A stretch of DNA of 64,000 bases from Hymenobacter sp. 5317J-9 (GTDB lineage Bacteria; Bacteroidota; Bacteroidia; Cytophagales; Hymenobacteraceae), in contig NZ_CP095050.1 in the NCBI RefSeq assembly GCF_022921075.1, positions 4,340,001 through 4,404,000 on the forward strand. The letters run 5' to 3'. A program made the translations under genes and the position numbers. Below the pieces are notes generated by a model. It had not been told where the DNA came from and did not search any database. It was given only the letters and a program-made list of their open reading frames with translations. Every line of letters starts with the position of its first letter. The stretch's first letter is position 1. Below are positions 31,402 to 40,852 of this stretch, in pieces.

Positions 31402-32151
31402 TTAGTGGTGGTGGTGCTCCTCCTCGGGCGGCGGGGGCAGCTCGGCCGCGGCGCGGTAGAGCAGGGCCGTGGGCACGCGCGGGTAGTGGTGGTGCAGGTG
31501 ATGAAAGGCAAACGAGGCCGTGATGGGCGTCCAGGCCTGGGCCAGGGCCGCGGCCGTGCGCGCCGCCGGGTTGCGCGACGACACGTGGTGCGGCACATAC
31601 GACGCCCAGATGGGCATCGTCGCGCTCATCACGAAGGCCACGCCCCAGTACACCAGCCCCACCAGCGAGCCCGTGGCCCAGTACAGGACCACAAAAGCCA
31701 GCAGCAACGCCAGCGTCAGCCCGGTTTCGATGAGCTGAATGCGGCGCGTATTCGGAGCAATGCGCAACGACTCGCGGCGCAGCATGAGCGTGTGCCAGGG
31801 CCCCTGCCACAGCACCCGCGAGAAGCTCCAGGTGGCCGGCGCGCCTTCGGGGTCGGCCTCGGTGAGGCAGCGGCCGTGGTGGCGCAGGTGCGTCACCTGC
31901 AAGCCGTGGCCGCTTTTGAGAATGAGCAGCCCGGCCAGGGTCAGCACTCGCTCGTTGGCGGGCTTGGGCAGGCCCAGGGAGTTGTGCATGGCGTCGTGCA
32001 TCATCACAAAAGCCGCCAGGCACACCACGGCGGCCAGCGGCACGGCCAGCCACCACCAGCCGGCCAGCGCGCAGCCCACATACAGGGCCAGCAGCACCCC
32101 GGGCCGGGCCAGTTCCACGCGCCGCTGGGCAGGAGTAAGTTCGAGTTTCAT
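31402..32151 (-). CDS. Fatty acid desaturase / hydroxylase-family membrane enzyme
   Basis: 249 residues with four or more membrane helices and the three histidine boxes of membrane di-iron oxygenases: HDAMHN near residue 52, HLRHHG near 87 and HHLHHHYP near 218. The PHHVSSRN segment supplies further histidines. Such enzymes desaturate or hydroxylate lipids or carotenoids; the second box HxxxHH and short length leave both open. The C-terminus is LPPPPEEEHHHH, an unusual natural His tail. It precedes DUF4166 and SRPBCC-DoxX genes in the transcription order of the minus strand, which may form a lipid- or pigment-related operon. Confidence 0.85.
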   Translation of the reverse strand: MKLELTPAQRRVELARPGVLLALYVGCALAGWWWLAVPLAAVVCLAAFVMMHDAMHNSLGLPKPANERVLTLAGLLILKSGHGLQVTHLRHHGRCLTEADPEGAPATWSFSRVLWQGPWHTLMLRRESLRIAPNTRRIQLIETGLTLALLLAFVVLYWATGSLVGLVYWGVAFVMSATMPIWASYVPHHVSSRNPAARTAAALAQAWTPITASFAFHHLHHHYPRVPTALLYRAAAELPPPPEEEHHHH

Positions 32152-32166
32152 GGAATTGAATGAGGT

Positions 32167-32847
32167 TTATTCCCGGGCTTCATACCGCAGCGGCAAGGCG
32201 TGCGCCGGAATGTGCTCCGGGACCACGCTGTGCCAGGAAGAACGAAACGAACCCGTATAGCCAAACAGCTTGCCCAGCACCGGATTGCGCACCACCACCT
32301 CAATGCGGTAGCAGTCGGCGGCATCGTCGTACCACTCTTCCACATCGGCCAGCGCCGCCAGCACGCCGGGCAGGCGAAACGCCAGCCGGCCTTCGCGGAA
32401 GCGCTGCGCACCCGAGCGCAGCCGCAGCCCGCCCCGCTCGGTCACGGCCATGTCAATGTCCACGGCCACGTGTTGGTGGGTGCCCAGGTAGTCCACAATC
32501 GACTGGCGGGCGGCACTGCGAATCATCGTGGCATCGAAGCACCGGGTGTGCTCCGGGAAATGAAAGCGCCGAATCCAGGTCACGGTTTCGCGGCCCAAGG
32601 GATCTTGGTACGCGTAGTTTTCGATGCGAAACGGCACATTATGCCCCGTCTCCGGGAAGGTGATGTGGCGCGCCAAGCCCGCTCGCAAAAACGGCTGCGT
32701 GAAAAACGGCCCGTGCCACACCCGTTCCATCACGCCCTCGCCCACAAACGCGCGATGGTCGCCGCTGCTAAAGCCCAGCCGCTCCTGAATGCGCGGGTGC
32801 AGCTTCTCAAAGTCGGCGCCCAGCTGCTGCTGATAGATGGAAGACAT
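32167..32847 (-). CDS. DUF4166 domain protein
   Basis: 226 residues from ATG 32847 (MSSIYQQQLGADFEKLHPRI). The pattern LHPRIQERLGF, GEGVMERVWHGPF, FLRAGLARHITFPETGHNVP, ENYAYQDPLGRETVTWIRRF and FRLPGVLAALADVEEW fits DUF4166, a beta-barrel-like domain often found fused to SDR or DoxX-like proteins. Function unknown. It starts 21 bases after the stop of the SRPBCC-DoxX gene and 15 bases before the desaturase start, so the three are probably one operon. The frame upstream of 32847 overlaps that neighbour and is rejected. Confidence 0.82.
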   Translation of the reverse strand: MSSIYQQQLGADFEKLHPRIQERLGFSSGDHRAFVGEGVMERVWHGPFFTQPFLRAGLARHITFPETGHNVPFRIENYAYQDPLGRETVTWIRRFHFPEHTRCFDATMIRSAARQSIVDYLGTHQHVAVDIDMAVTERGGLRLRSGAQRFREGRLAFRLPGVLAALADVEEWYDDAADCYRIEVVVRNPVLGKLFGYTGSFRSSWHSVVPEHIPAHALPLRYEARE

Positions 32848-32867
32848 GGCAGGAAACGTAGTGAATG

Positions 32868-33833
32868 TTAAGCAGTGGCTACGGGATTTTCCCGCGGCAC
32901 GCTCGCGGCAGTGCGCGGGCTTTCCATCGGCCGACGCAGGCACCGCGTGGCACTGGGCACTAGTTCCGTCGGAATCAGCAGCGCCACCGCGGCCAGCGCC
33001 ACCAGCGCCAGGTTCAGCGTGAGCGGATTGAAAGGCGCCACAAACACCGCCGGCTGGCTGAATAGCGCCCCCGCGCCCAGTACCACCAGCCCCAGCATGT
33101 TCAGCCAGTACACCGGCCGCAGCCGCTGCATCGGCAGCACCCAAAACAGCAGCCCGAACAGGATTTCGCCCACGCCCACCGCCGAGGCCACGGTGCGCGC
33201 CGCGCCCGCCGAAAAACCCGCGCCCTGCAAAATGCTCAGCTCACCGGTGTCCGGGTACAGCAGCTTGGGCACCACGCCCTGATACATCCACACAAAGCCC
33301 AGTGTGAACCGCACCAGAGCCGTTATCAGCGCCAAAGCCCGCGATACCGCCGGCCGCTGCCCCTGCTCCAGCCACAGCCGCAGGCTGTCGAAGCTCCAGG
33401 CCGTGGCCCAACCGATGAGCGGCCGAAACACCAGCCGGTCGAGCCACTCCCCCGCCGCGCCAAAACGCGTCTGGTAATCGTAGCGCGTGAAAAACCGCAG
33501 GCCGTCCTCCATTGGCACGTACTTCCAGAAGCCCGCGCCTTCGCGAATCAGCGACACCTTTTCGTCAGACCAAAACTTGAGCACCGAGGTACGCTCTCCG
33601 TTCTTCTCATTCGTGCCGAGGCTTTCGCCGCAGCCGGCCACGCCCAGCCCAAACCCGATGCGCGTGGCGTACAGAAACTGCTGCGGCTCGGCCTCCGATG
33701 GGCGCGGCAAGTACTCTATTTCGGTGAAGCGCAGGTCCCACTGCTGGTGCAGTTCGGGCTGCTGGGTGTGCGCCCACAGCTGCTCCATGGAGCAGCGCAT
33801 TCGGGCTTCTACGTAAATCGAGGGCCTCTTCAT
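32868..33833 (-). CDS. SRPBCC domain fused to a DoxX-like membrane domain
   Basis: 321 residues from ATG 33833. Residues 1-160 look like a START/SRPBCC lipid-binding fold (PSIYVEARMRCSMEQLWAHT, LHQQWDLRFTEIEYL, FTRYDYQTRFGAAGEWLDRL). The rest is a DoxX-like four-helix membrane domain (LVRFTLGFVWMYQGVVPKLL, GVGEILFGLLFWVLPMQRL, YWLNMLGLVVLGAGALF, LNLALVALAAVALLIP). The order SRPBCC-DoxX next to DUF4166 is a recurring combination in databases of domain architectures, to my recollection. Role unknown; lipid handling at the membrane is a guess. Confidence 0.82.
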   Translation of the reverse strand: MKRPSIYVEARMRCSMEQLWAHTQQPELHQQWDLRFTEIEYLPRPSEAEPQQFLYATRIGFGLGVAGCGESLGTNEKNGERTSVLKFWSDEKVSLIREGAGFWKYVPMEDGLRFFTRYDYQTRFGAAGEWLDRLVFRPLIGWATAWSFDSLRLWLEQGQRPAVSRALALITALVRFTLGFVWMYQGVVPKLLYPDTGELSILQGAGFSAGAARTVASAVGVGEILFGLLFWVLPMQRLRPVYWLNMLGLVVLGAGALFSQPAVFVAPFNPLTLNLALVALAAVALLIPTELVPSATRCLRRPMESPRTAASVPRENPVATA

Positions 33834-33913
33834 TTGGTATAATGAAGGTAGGCAGGAAGGGCCGGGCACCCAAGCATTTCGGGCACCCGCGAGAGAATAA
33901 ACTGCTTGGATTA

Positions 33914-35041
33914 TTACTCCAGTGCCTGGGCCAGGTCGGCCAGCAACTCTTCCACGGGCTCGATGCCCACGCTCAGGCGCACCAGTCCTACGGTGATTCC
34001 CAACTCGGCGCGCTGCGCCTCGGTCAGGGCCCGGTGCGAGGTAGTGAGCGGGTGCGAGCACGACGAGTCCACACCCGCCAGCGAAGGCGCGAACGGAAAC
34101 CGCTGGCTGCGCTGCATAAACCGGTTCACGGCCGCCTCATCAGCCAGCCGAAACGATATCATGCCGCCAAACCGGCCGCCGCCCTGCGCTACCGCCAGCG
34201 CGTGCTGCGGGTGCGCGGGCAGGCCCGGGTAATACACCGCCTCCACGGCCGGGTGCTCGTCCAGAAACTCGGCCACCAGCCAGGCATTTTCGGAGTGGGC
34301 GGCCATGCGCAGGCGCAGCGTTTTGAGGCCGCGCACGCTCAGCCAGCTTTCCATGGGGCTTAGGGTGAGGCCGTACACCGTCACGATTTGGCGCAGGCGC
34401 GCGGCATCTTCGGCCGAGCGGGCCACCACGGCCCCGGCCGTCACGTCGGAGTGGCCGGCGAGGTATTTGGTCACGCTGTGCATCACTAGGTCGGCACCAT
34501 ATGCCAGCGGCTTGGTGAGCACGGGCGAGGCAAACGTGTTGTCGACCACCAGCTTCAGGCCGTGCGCGTGGCATTCGGTGGCAACGCGGTGCAGGTCCAC
34601 CACGCGCAGCAGCGGGTTGCTCATGGTTTCGCAGAGCAGCAGCCGGGTTGCCAGCGTCACGTGGGCCTTCAGGTCATACAGCTCCTCAAACGGCACGTAG
34701 CTCACCGTGATGCCCAGCCGCGCCAGCTCCAGATTGAGCAGCGCCGCCGAGCCGCCGTAGATGTCGGCCGCGCACAGCACGTGGTCCCCGGCCCGGCAAT
34801 ACGTCATCAGCGCCGCGAAAATGGCGGCCATGCCCGAGCCCGTGACCACCGCCCCGGTGCCGCCCTCCCAGCGGCTCACAGCCTCGGCCAGCTCGTCGGA
34901 ATTGGGGTTGCCGTTACGCGAATACATGTAGCGGCTCTGCGGGTCGTCGATGTACTCCTGAATGGCGTGCAGGTCCTCGAACTTGAAAACCGAGGTTTGG
35001 TAGATGGGGGTGACTTTGGGCTGAATGGTCGAGAAGTCCAT
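33914..35041 (-). CDS. Cys/Met-metabolism PLP-dependent enzyme
   Basis: 375 residues of the trans-sulfuration family (cystathionine synthases/lyases, methionine gamma-lyase). Seen: TPIYQTSVFKFEDL, YSRNGNPNSDELAEAVSRWE, TGSGMAAIFAALMTYCRAGD, PLP-stacking region DIYGGSAALLN, LVVDNTFASPVLTKPLAYGAD, Schiff-base Lys in HSVTKYLAGHSDV and the C-terminal GVDSSCSHPLTTSH with LVRLSVGIEP. The family subtypes are not separable by eye; the Ser/Cys-poor active-site Cys of methionine gamma-lyase was not identified. It stands alone, 72 bp from the SRPBCC-DoxX start. Confidence 0.93.
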   Translation of the reverse strand: MDFSTIQPKVTPIYQTSVFKFEDLHAIQEYIDDPQSRYMYSRNGNPNSDELAEAVSRWEGGTGAVVTGSGMAAIFAALMTYCRAGDHVLCAADIYGGSAALLNLELARLGITVSYVPFEELYDLKAHVTLATRLLLCETMSNPLLRVVDLHRVATECHAHGLKLVVDNTFASPVLTKPLAYGADLVMHSVTKYLAGHSDVTAGAVVARSAEDAARLRQIVTVYGLTLSPMESWLSVRGLKTLRLRMAAHSENAWLVAEFLDEHPAVEAVYYPGLPAHPQHALAVAQGGGRFGGMISFRLADEAAVNRFMQRSQRFPFAPSLAGVDSSCSHPLTTSHRALTEAQRAELGITVGLVRLSVGIEPVEELLADLAQALE

Positions 35042-35089
35042 GGGTGGGATGAAGCACGTGGTGGCGCAAAGGTCGGCACAAGCCCGGCT

Positions 35090-36154
35090 TTACAGCGGCC
35101 CGGCCACGGCCTTATTCGTCGCCCGGTTTTCGCGCCGGAACACCTCCATCAGCACCAGGAAATACGACACCAGCAAGGGCCCTACCACCAGCCCAATCAG
35201 CCCAAAAATCTCTACGCCCAGCACCAGCCCCACCAGCGTCACCAGCGGGTGAATGTCGCCCATGCGCTTGGCCAGCACGATGCGCAGCAGGTTGTCGACG
35301 TTGATAATGACAATAAAGCCCGCCAGCAGAATGCCGATGGCCTGCCCGTTGTGCCCCTGCGAAAACTGATACAGCGCCGCCGGCCCCCACACCAGCGGCG
35401 TACCCAGTACCGGCAGAAACGCCATAAAAAACGCCACCACGCCCCAGAACAGCGCATCGGGCACGCCAAATATCCACAGCGTAACGCCCGTCAATATGCT
35501 TTGCACCAGCGCCACCACCACCTGCCCTAGCACGTTGGCGTTCACGTTGTTTTTCAGCGACTCGCCCAGCTCCTTCAGCGTTTCGTTGCGAAACGGCAGG
35601 TAGCGGTGCAGGCCCAGCAGAAAGTAGGTTTCTTGCATGAACATGTAGTACATCGTGAACAGCATCAGGCCCACGATGACCAGAAAGTTGAGCGCGCTGC
35701 TGGCCAGCGTGGGCAGCCAGCTGCTCACCTTGGCGCCGCCCTGCAGCAGCACCTGCCGCACATTAAACTGTTCAGTTATCTTAAATCCCACGGCCCGCTC
35801 CACCTTGTGCACCACCTCCAGAATCTGCTCCGGGTTTTGGGCAAACCGCACCAACCGGTCGAGCAGCAGCGAGCTCAGGGCGTAGAACGGAATCACGAGC
35901 ACCACCACCGTCACCAGCAGCAGCAGAATGGTGACCAAGCGCCGGTTCCAGCGCCGCCGGTGCACCAGCGCCACCCACCACGGCCGAAACACCACGAACA
36001 GAATGCCCGCCGCCAAAAACGCCGTCAGGTACTGCGCCAGCCCGAATACCATGAGGGCAGCCAAGCCCAGCAATGAGGCCACCAGCAATACATAGCGCTG
36101 GCGGGGCGTGTAAATATTCTCGACGGCAATAAAGGGTTCAGAAGGTTTGTGCAT
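35090..36154 (-). CDS. AI-2E family transporter (PerM-like)
   Basis: 354-residue membrane protein of the AI-2E/PerM family, about seven helices: VLLVASLLGLAALMVFGLAQ, YLTAFLAAGILFVVFRPWW, LVTILLLLVTVVVLVIPFY, then a cytoplasmic-periplasmic stretch, LNFLVIVGLMLFTMYYMFMQ, LVQSILTGVTLWIFGVPDAL, FWGVVAFFMAFLPVLGTPLV and GLVLGVEIFGLIGLVVGPLL. The GVPDALFWGVVAFFMAFLPV stretch is the family signature. Members export autoinducer-2 or act as ion antiporters; substrate unknown here. Confidence 0.92.
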   Translation of the reverse strand: MHKPSEPFIAVENIYTPRQRYVLLVASLLGLAALMVFGLAQYLTAFLAAGILFVVFRPWWVALVHRRRWNRRLVTILLLLVTVVVLVIPFYALSSLLLDRLVRFAQNPEQILEVVHKVERAVGFKITEQFNVRQVLLQGGAKVSSWLPTLASSALNFLVIVGLMLFTMYYMFMQETYFLLGLHRYLPFRNETLKELGESLKNNVNANVLGQVVVALVQSILTGVTLWIFGVPDALFWGVVAFFMAFLPVLGTPLVWGPAALYQFSQGHNGQAIGILLAGFIVIINVDNLLRIVLAKRMGDIHPLVTLVGLVLGVEIFGLIGLVVGPLLVSYFLVLMEVFRRENRATNKAVAGPL

Positions 36155-36227
36155 AGTGGCGCAATTACGTCAGCATAGAATATTGCCTATACGCGTCAGC
36201 CGGCGTTTGGCCGCCGCGGCGCACAAA

Positions 36228-36260
36228 AAAAGCCGTTCCTGCGAAGCAGAAACGGCTTTT
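36228..36260 (-). terminator. Terminator of the atpD-atpC operon
   Basis: AAAGCCGTTCCTGC pairs with GCAGAAACGGCTTTT (one mismatch), and the A7 tract at 36224-36230 gives a U-run on the minus strand. It lies directly after the atpC stop. Confidence 0.88.
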
Positions 36261-36279
36261 GGTACCTTACGGCTGATGC

Positions 36280-36525
36280 TTACGCCATGGCGCCTTCGGC
36301 CAGCACAATCACGTTATTGCGCAGCACCTCCACCACGCCGCCTTCGATGCGGATGGCTTCGCGGCCGGCCGGGCCGGTCAGCGTCACCTGGCCGGCTTGC
36401 AGGGCGGCAATCAGCGGGGCGTGATTGTTCAGCACTTCAAACAAGCCATCCGTACCCGGAAACTGGGCCGACGTCACTTCGCCTTCGAAAACCTTGCGGT
36501 CGGGGGTGATGATTTCTAAATGCAT
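36280..36525 (-). CDS. atpC: ATP synthase F1 epsilon subunit
   Basis: 81 residues from ATG 36525 (MHLEIITPDRKVFEGEV). Contains the beta-sandwich half only (FPGTDGLFEVLNNHAPLIAA, IRIEGGVVEVLRNNVIVLAE), without the C-terminal helical hairpin; short epsilon subunits occur in Bacteroidota. It inhibits and couples F1. The frame extends upstream through the heptamer hairpin, which is not coding. It follows atpD with a 94-bp gap holding that hairpin. Confidence 0.95.
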   Translation of the reverse strand: MHLEIITPDRKVFEGEVTSAQFPGTDGLFEVLNNHAPLIAALQAGQVTLTGPAGREAIRIEGGVVEVLRNNVIVLAEGAMA

Positions 36526-36535
36526 ATTTTTTTTG

Positions 36536-36615
36536 GTGCTTGGAGCTTGGTGCTTAGTGCTTGGTATCTGGGATTGCGAGAACAACCCAAGCACCAAGCA
36601 CTAAGCTCCAAGCAC
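36536..36615. repeat. Heptamer-built hairpin between atpD and atpC
   Basis: Arms of 29 bases (36536-36564 and 36587-36615) are built from 7-mers: the right arm reads CCAAGCA, CCAAGCA, CTAAGCT, CCAAGCA and the left arm the complement in a shuffled order. The arms pair with only a few mismatches around a 22-base loop. The structure sits inside the F1 operon, between stop of atpD and start of atpC. Confidence 0.9.
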
Positions 36616-36619
36616 TACA

Positions 36620-38146
<1,527 letters not shown>

Positions 38147-38166
38147 TTATGCAGTTTTTCAGGCCG

Positions 38167-38197
38167 CAAAATTACGGCAGAAGCGCGGTTTTTCCAA
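38167..38197 (-). promoter_or_regulatory. Promoter of atpDC
   Basis: TAATTTTG (38174-38167) with a TTG about 20 bases upstream (38197-38195) on the minus strand fits the TTG-N19/20-TAnnTTTG form. The leader to the atpD ATG is about 40 bases. Confidence 0.6.
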
Positions 38198-38337
38198 CCC
38201 TGCCGCTCAGGAAGCTGCGCCCGCAGCCTCACTCCTGTCGCGGGGCTGGACCGGTGAAAATCAGGCAATCATGAGTTTTTAGCGGCATTCCGAGCGCCGT
38301 GGCTGATTTTTTTCTTCAGATTTTTTTGCTCCAACCC

Positions 38338-38367
38338 TTGTCCGAAATTTTTCCAGTAGTACATTTG
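38338..38367 (+). promoter_or_regulatory. Promoter of tRNA-Gln
   Basis: TTG at 38338-38340 is followed after 19 bases by TACATTTG at 38360-38367. The mature tRNA begins 33 bases later. Confidence 0.65.
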
Positions 38368-38400
38368 CACTCCCAAACGGCACGTAGCTCGCTGGGAAAT

Positions 38401-38472
38401 TGTCCGATGGTGTAACCGGCAACACGCTTGATTTTGATTCAAGAAAGTCCAGGTTCGAGCCCTGGTCGGACA
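38401..38472 (+). tRNA. tRNA-Gln (anticodon TTG)
   Basis: A 72-base cloverleaf. The acceptor TGTCCGA pairs with TCGGACA, the anticodon stem CTTGA/TCAAG closes the loop TTTTGAT with anticodon TTG at 38434-38436 (Gln), and the T arm contains GGTTCGAGC. CCA is not encoded: ACG follows. A Bacteroidota promoter lies 33 bases upstream and a hairpin terminator 24 bases downstream. Confidence 0.95.
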
Positions 38473-38495
38473 ACGACACCGCTCGCATAGCAACT

Positions 38496-38546
38496 GAAAG
38501 GCGCTGGCTTCTCCCCTGTCGGAGAGGCCGGCGCCTTTCTCTTTTT
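38496..38546 (+). terminator. Terminator after tRNA-Gln
   Basis: GAAAGGCGC pairs with GCGCCTTTC (extending through CTTCTCC/GGAGAGG inside) and is followed by TCTTTTT. Confidence 0.85.
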
Positions 38547-38620
38547 CCCCCAAGCTGTCGGCAGCGATTTTGCCGCCAGCCGCCTTCCGCGCATCATTCC
38601 CGCTCTCAGCACCTTCCCCT

Positions 38621-39547
38621 ATGAAACAGGTCAAAATATTCGCCGGCAGCGCTTCCCAGGTTCTGGCCGAAAATATTGCTGCCGCCTACGGCACCACCCT
38701 CGGCGACCTCACCCTGCAGCGCTTCGCCGACACCGAAATGGGCCCCAGCTTCAACGAAAGCGTGCGGGGCTGTGAGGTGTTCCTGGTGCAGAGCACGCCC
38801 CCGCCCGCCGAGCACCTCATGGAGCTCATGCTGATGGTGGACGCCGCCAAGCGCGCCTCGGCCCACAAGGTCAACATTCTGATGCCCTACATGGGCTACG
38901 CCCGGCAAGACCGCAAAGACAAGCCGCGCGTGAGCATCGGCGCCAAGGTGGTGGCCAACATCATCCAGAGCGTGGGCACCGACCGCCTGATGACCTGCGA
39001 CCTGCACGCCGGCCAGATTCAGGGCTTCTTCGACATCCCGGTCGACCATCTGGATGGCGCCACCGTCACGGCTCCTTATATCAAGTCGCTCAACCTCGAA
39101 AACCTGATTTTCGCCTCGCCCGACGTGGGCGGCGTGGTGCGCACCCGGGCCTTCGCCAAGAAGTTCGGGGCCGAAATTGTGGTCTGCGACAAGATGCGTT
39201 TGCGGGCCAACGAAATCGCCTCAATGCAGGTGATTGGCGACGTGAAGGGCATGGACGTGGTGTTCGTGGACGACATGGTGGACACCGCCGGCACCATCTG
39301 CAAAGCCGCCGAGCTGGTGATGGAGCGCGGGGCCAAGTCGGTGCGCGCCGTGGTGACGCACCCGCTGCTGAGTGGCCCCGCCCACGAGCGCATCCGCAAC
39401 AGCGTGCTCACCGAGCTGATTACGACCGACACCATCCCGCTGCGCCAGGAAAACGAGAAGATTCATGTCATCACGCTGGCGCCGCTCTTTGCGGCCGCCA
39501 TCCGCAACGTGGTGACGCACGAGAGCATCAGCTCGCTGTTTGTGTAG
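38621..39547 (+). CDS. prs: Ribose-phosphate pyrophosphokinase
   Basis: Makes PRPP from ribose-5-phosphate and ATP for nucleotide, His and Trp synthesis. The 308 residues have the N-terminal VKIFAGSASQVLAENIAA, the ATP/flexible loop YARQDRKDKPRVSIGAKVV, TCDLHAGQIQGFF and the PRPP-binding VVFVDDMVDTAGTICKAAE. ATG 38621 is chosen; the upstream frame to 38570 lacks conservation. Length is standard. The hairpin at 39570 serves as terminator. Confidence 0.97.
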   Translation: MKQVKIFAGSASQVLAENIAAAYGTTLGDLTLQRFADTEMGPSFNESVRGCEVFLVQSTPPPAEHLMELMLMVDAAKRASAHKVNILMPYMGYARQDRKDKPRVSIGAKVVANIIQSVGTDRLMTCDLHAGQIQGFFDIPVDHLDGATVTAPYIKSLNLENLIFASPDVGGVVRTRAFAKKFGAEIVVCDKMRLRANEIASMQVIGDVKGMDVVFVDDMVDTAGTICKAAELVMERGAKSVRAVVTHPLLSGPAHERIRNSVLTELITTDTIPLRQENEKIHVITLAPLFAAAIRNVVTHESISSLFV

Positions 39548-39569
39548 AACGGCCTGGGATTGAATAGCA

Positions 39570-39610
39570 GCACGTCATGCTGAGCTGGGCTTGGCATGAC
39601 GTGCTTTTTT
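39570..39610 (+). terminator. Terminator of prs made of a truncated intergenic repeat (copy H)
   Basis: GCACGTCATGC (39570-39580) pairs with GCATGACGTGC (39594-39604), followed by T6. The arms are the outermost part of the palindromic repeat family, with the inner core lost or replaced by TGAGCTGGGCTTG. Confidence 0.8.
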
Positions 39611-39694
39611 CGGCGCAATTCCCCTTCCATCCCCAAAAACTGGCACAATTTTGTAGAACTGACTTCCCAACTGGAACCTCTTTCTGCAATTGCG

Positions 39695-40756
39695 ATGCAC
39701 AAGCTTTACTCTGCTGCCTCCACCCTTTTCATGGCGCTGCTGCTCAGTGCTTGCGCTTCCTCAGTTCACATTCGGGCGCTGGCGCCGGCAGCGGTGCCCA
39801 TGCCGGCCAACCTGCAAAGCGTGGCCACTGCCAACCGCATTGTACCGGAATCGCGCCGCGACAAATTTTTTGATGTGCTTGAAGGCGCTTTCACCGGCGA
39901 GGGCATCGGCGTGGACCGCGCCGGCGCCGACGAGTGCGTGAACGTGGTGGGCCAGGCGCTGGCCAACAACAGCTACCGTTTTAAGGTGACGCAGGCGCAG
40001 CTGCAGCTGCTGGGCCGCAGCCGCGAGTTTTTTCTGCCGCCGCTGGCCCCGCGCTACGTGCAGGACCTGTGCCGCCGCACGCAGGTCGACGGCCTGGTGG
40101 TGCTCGAAGCCTTCGACTCGGACATGGCCCTGAGCCGCACCAACGGCACCCGCACTGTGAAAGACAAGGAAGGCAAGGAACATCAGGTGCCTACGGTGAG
40201 CGTTGAGCTGGTGATGAAAGTGGTGACCGGCTTCCGCACCTACGGCGCCGCCCAAGGCTTCGTGCTCGACCAGGCCCGGCAGGAAGACCAACTCGCGTTC
40301 CGGGGCAGCGGCGATACTTACCGCGACGCCCTGCGCCAGCTGCCCCCGCCCGAAGAGTGCATCCGGCGGGTGGCCGTGCGCGCCGGCGACGGCTATGCGC
40401 GCCGCATCGCGCCCTCTTACGTCGACCTCAACCGCGACTATTTCACCGCCGCTAAAAAGGACGCCCTCATGAAGCAGGCCGCCGTGCGGGCCGAAGCCGG
40501 CGACTGGGCCGGCGCCGAAACCATCTGGCAGCAGGCGGCCCGCAACCTGCACCCTAAAATTGCCGGCCGCGCGTTCTTTAACTTGGCCGTGGCCAGCGAA
40601 GTGCGCGGCGACCTGCCCGGCGCCATTGACTGGGCCAAAAAGTCGGCTTTCACGTGCAACAACGGGCAAGCCAAATCTTACCTGCGCGTGCTCAACAACC
40701 GCCTGCTGGCCCAGCAAGTGGTGCAGGAGCAGTTGAAGAGCGTGCCGGCCAACTAG
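39695..40756 (+). CDS. DUF6340-family lipoprotein
   Basis: 353 residues from ATG 39695 with a lipoprotein signal (FMALLLSAC, lipobox Cys near residue 19). The N-terminal IRALAPAAVPMPANLQSV ATANR pattern fits DUF6340, a Bacteroidota family of unknown function. Middle motifs: QVDGLVVLEAFDSDMALS, VELVMKVVTGFRTYGAAQ. The last ~90 residues are TPR-like helices (GDWAGAETIWQQAARNLH, AFFNLAVASEVRGDLPGAID). Likely anchored in the outer or inner membrane. Monocistronic. Confidence 0.82.
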   Translation: MHKLYSAASTLFMALLLSACASSVHIRALAPAAVPMPANLQSVATANRIVPESRRDKFFDVLEGAFTGEGIGVDRAGADECVNVVGQALANNSYRFKVTQAQLQLLGRSREFFLPPLAPRYVQDLCRRTQVDGLVVLEAFDSDMALSRTNGTRTVKDKEGKEHQVPTVSVELVMKVVTGFRTYGAAQGFVLDQARQEDQLAFRGSGDTYRDALRQLPPPEECIRRVAVRAGDGYARRIAPSYVDLNRDYFTAAKKDALMKQAAVRAEAGDWAGAETIWQQAARNLHPKIAGRAFFNLAVASEVRGDLPGAIDWAKKSAFTCNNGQAKSYLRVLNNRLLAQQVVQEQLKSVPAN

Positions 40757-40799
40757 CTTAATTCTTCGTAAAGCGCTGGTTTTTTAGCCCAAAAGCCCC

Positions 40800-40807
40800 T
40801 ACCTTTG
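40800..40807 (+). promoter_or_regulatory. -7 box of the L25 gene
   Basis: TACCTTTG, exact consensus, 64 bases before the L25 ATG; the leader it defines contains the terminator-like hairpin at 40811. Confidence 0.6.
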
Positions 40808-40810
40808 CGG

Positions 40811-40852
40811 CCCGTTTGCCCCCAACGTCGGGAGCAAACGGGTCATTTTTTT
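40811..40852 (+). promoter_or_regulatory. Terminator-like hairpin in the L25 leader
   Basis: CCCGTTTGC pairs with GCAAACGGG (40834-40842), followed by TCATTTTTTT. It lies between the -7 box and the ATG at 40872, so it is in the 5' leader, not after a gene. The geometry is that of an intrinsic terminator used as an attenuator. No upstream antiterminator pairing was found by eye. Confidence 0.6.

Noticed and set aside
38269-38634. 121-codon minus-strand frame covering the tRNA-Gln region
   Set aside because: It is the complement of the tRNA gene and its terminator; the tRNA folds correctly on the plus strand.
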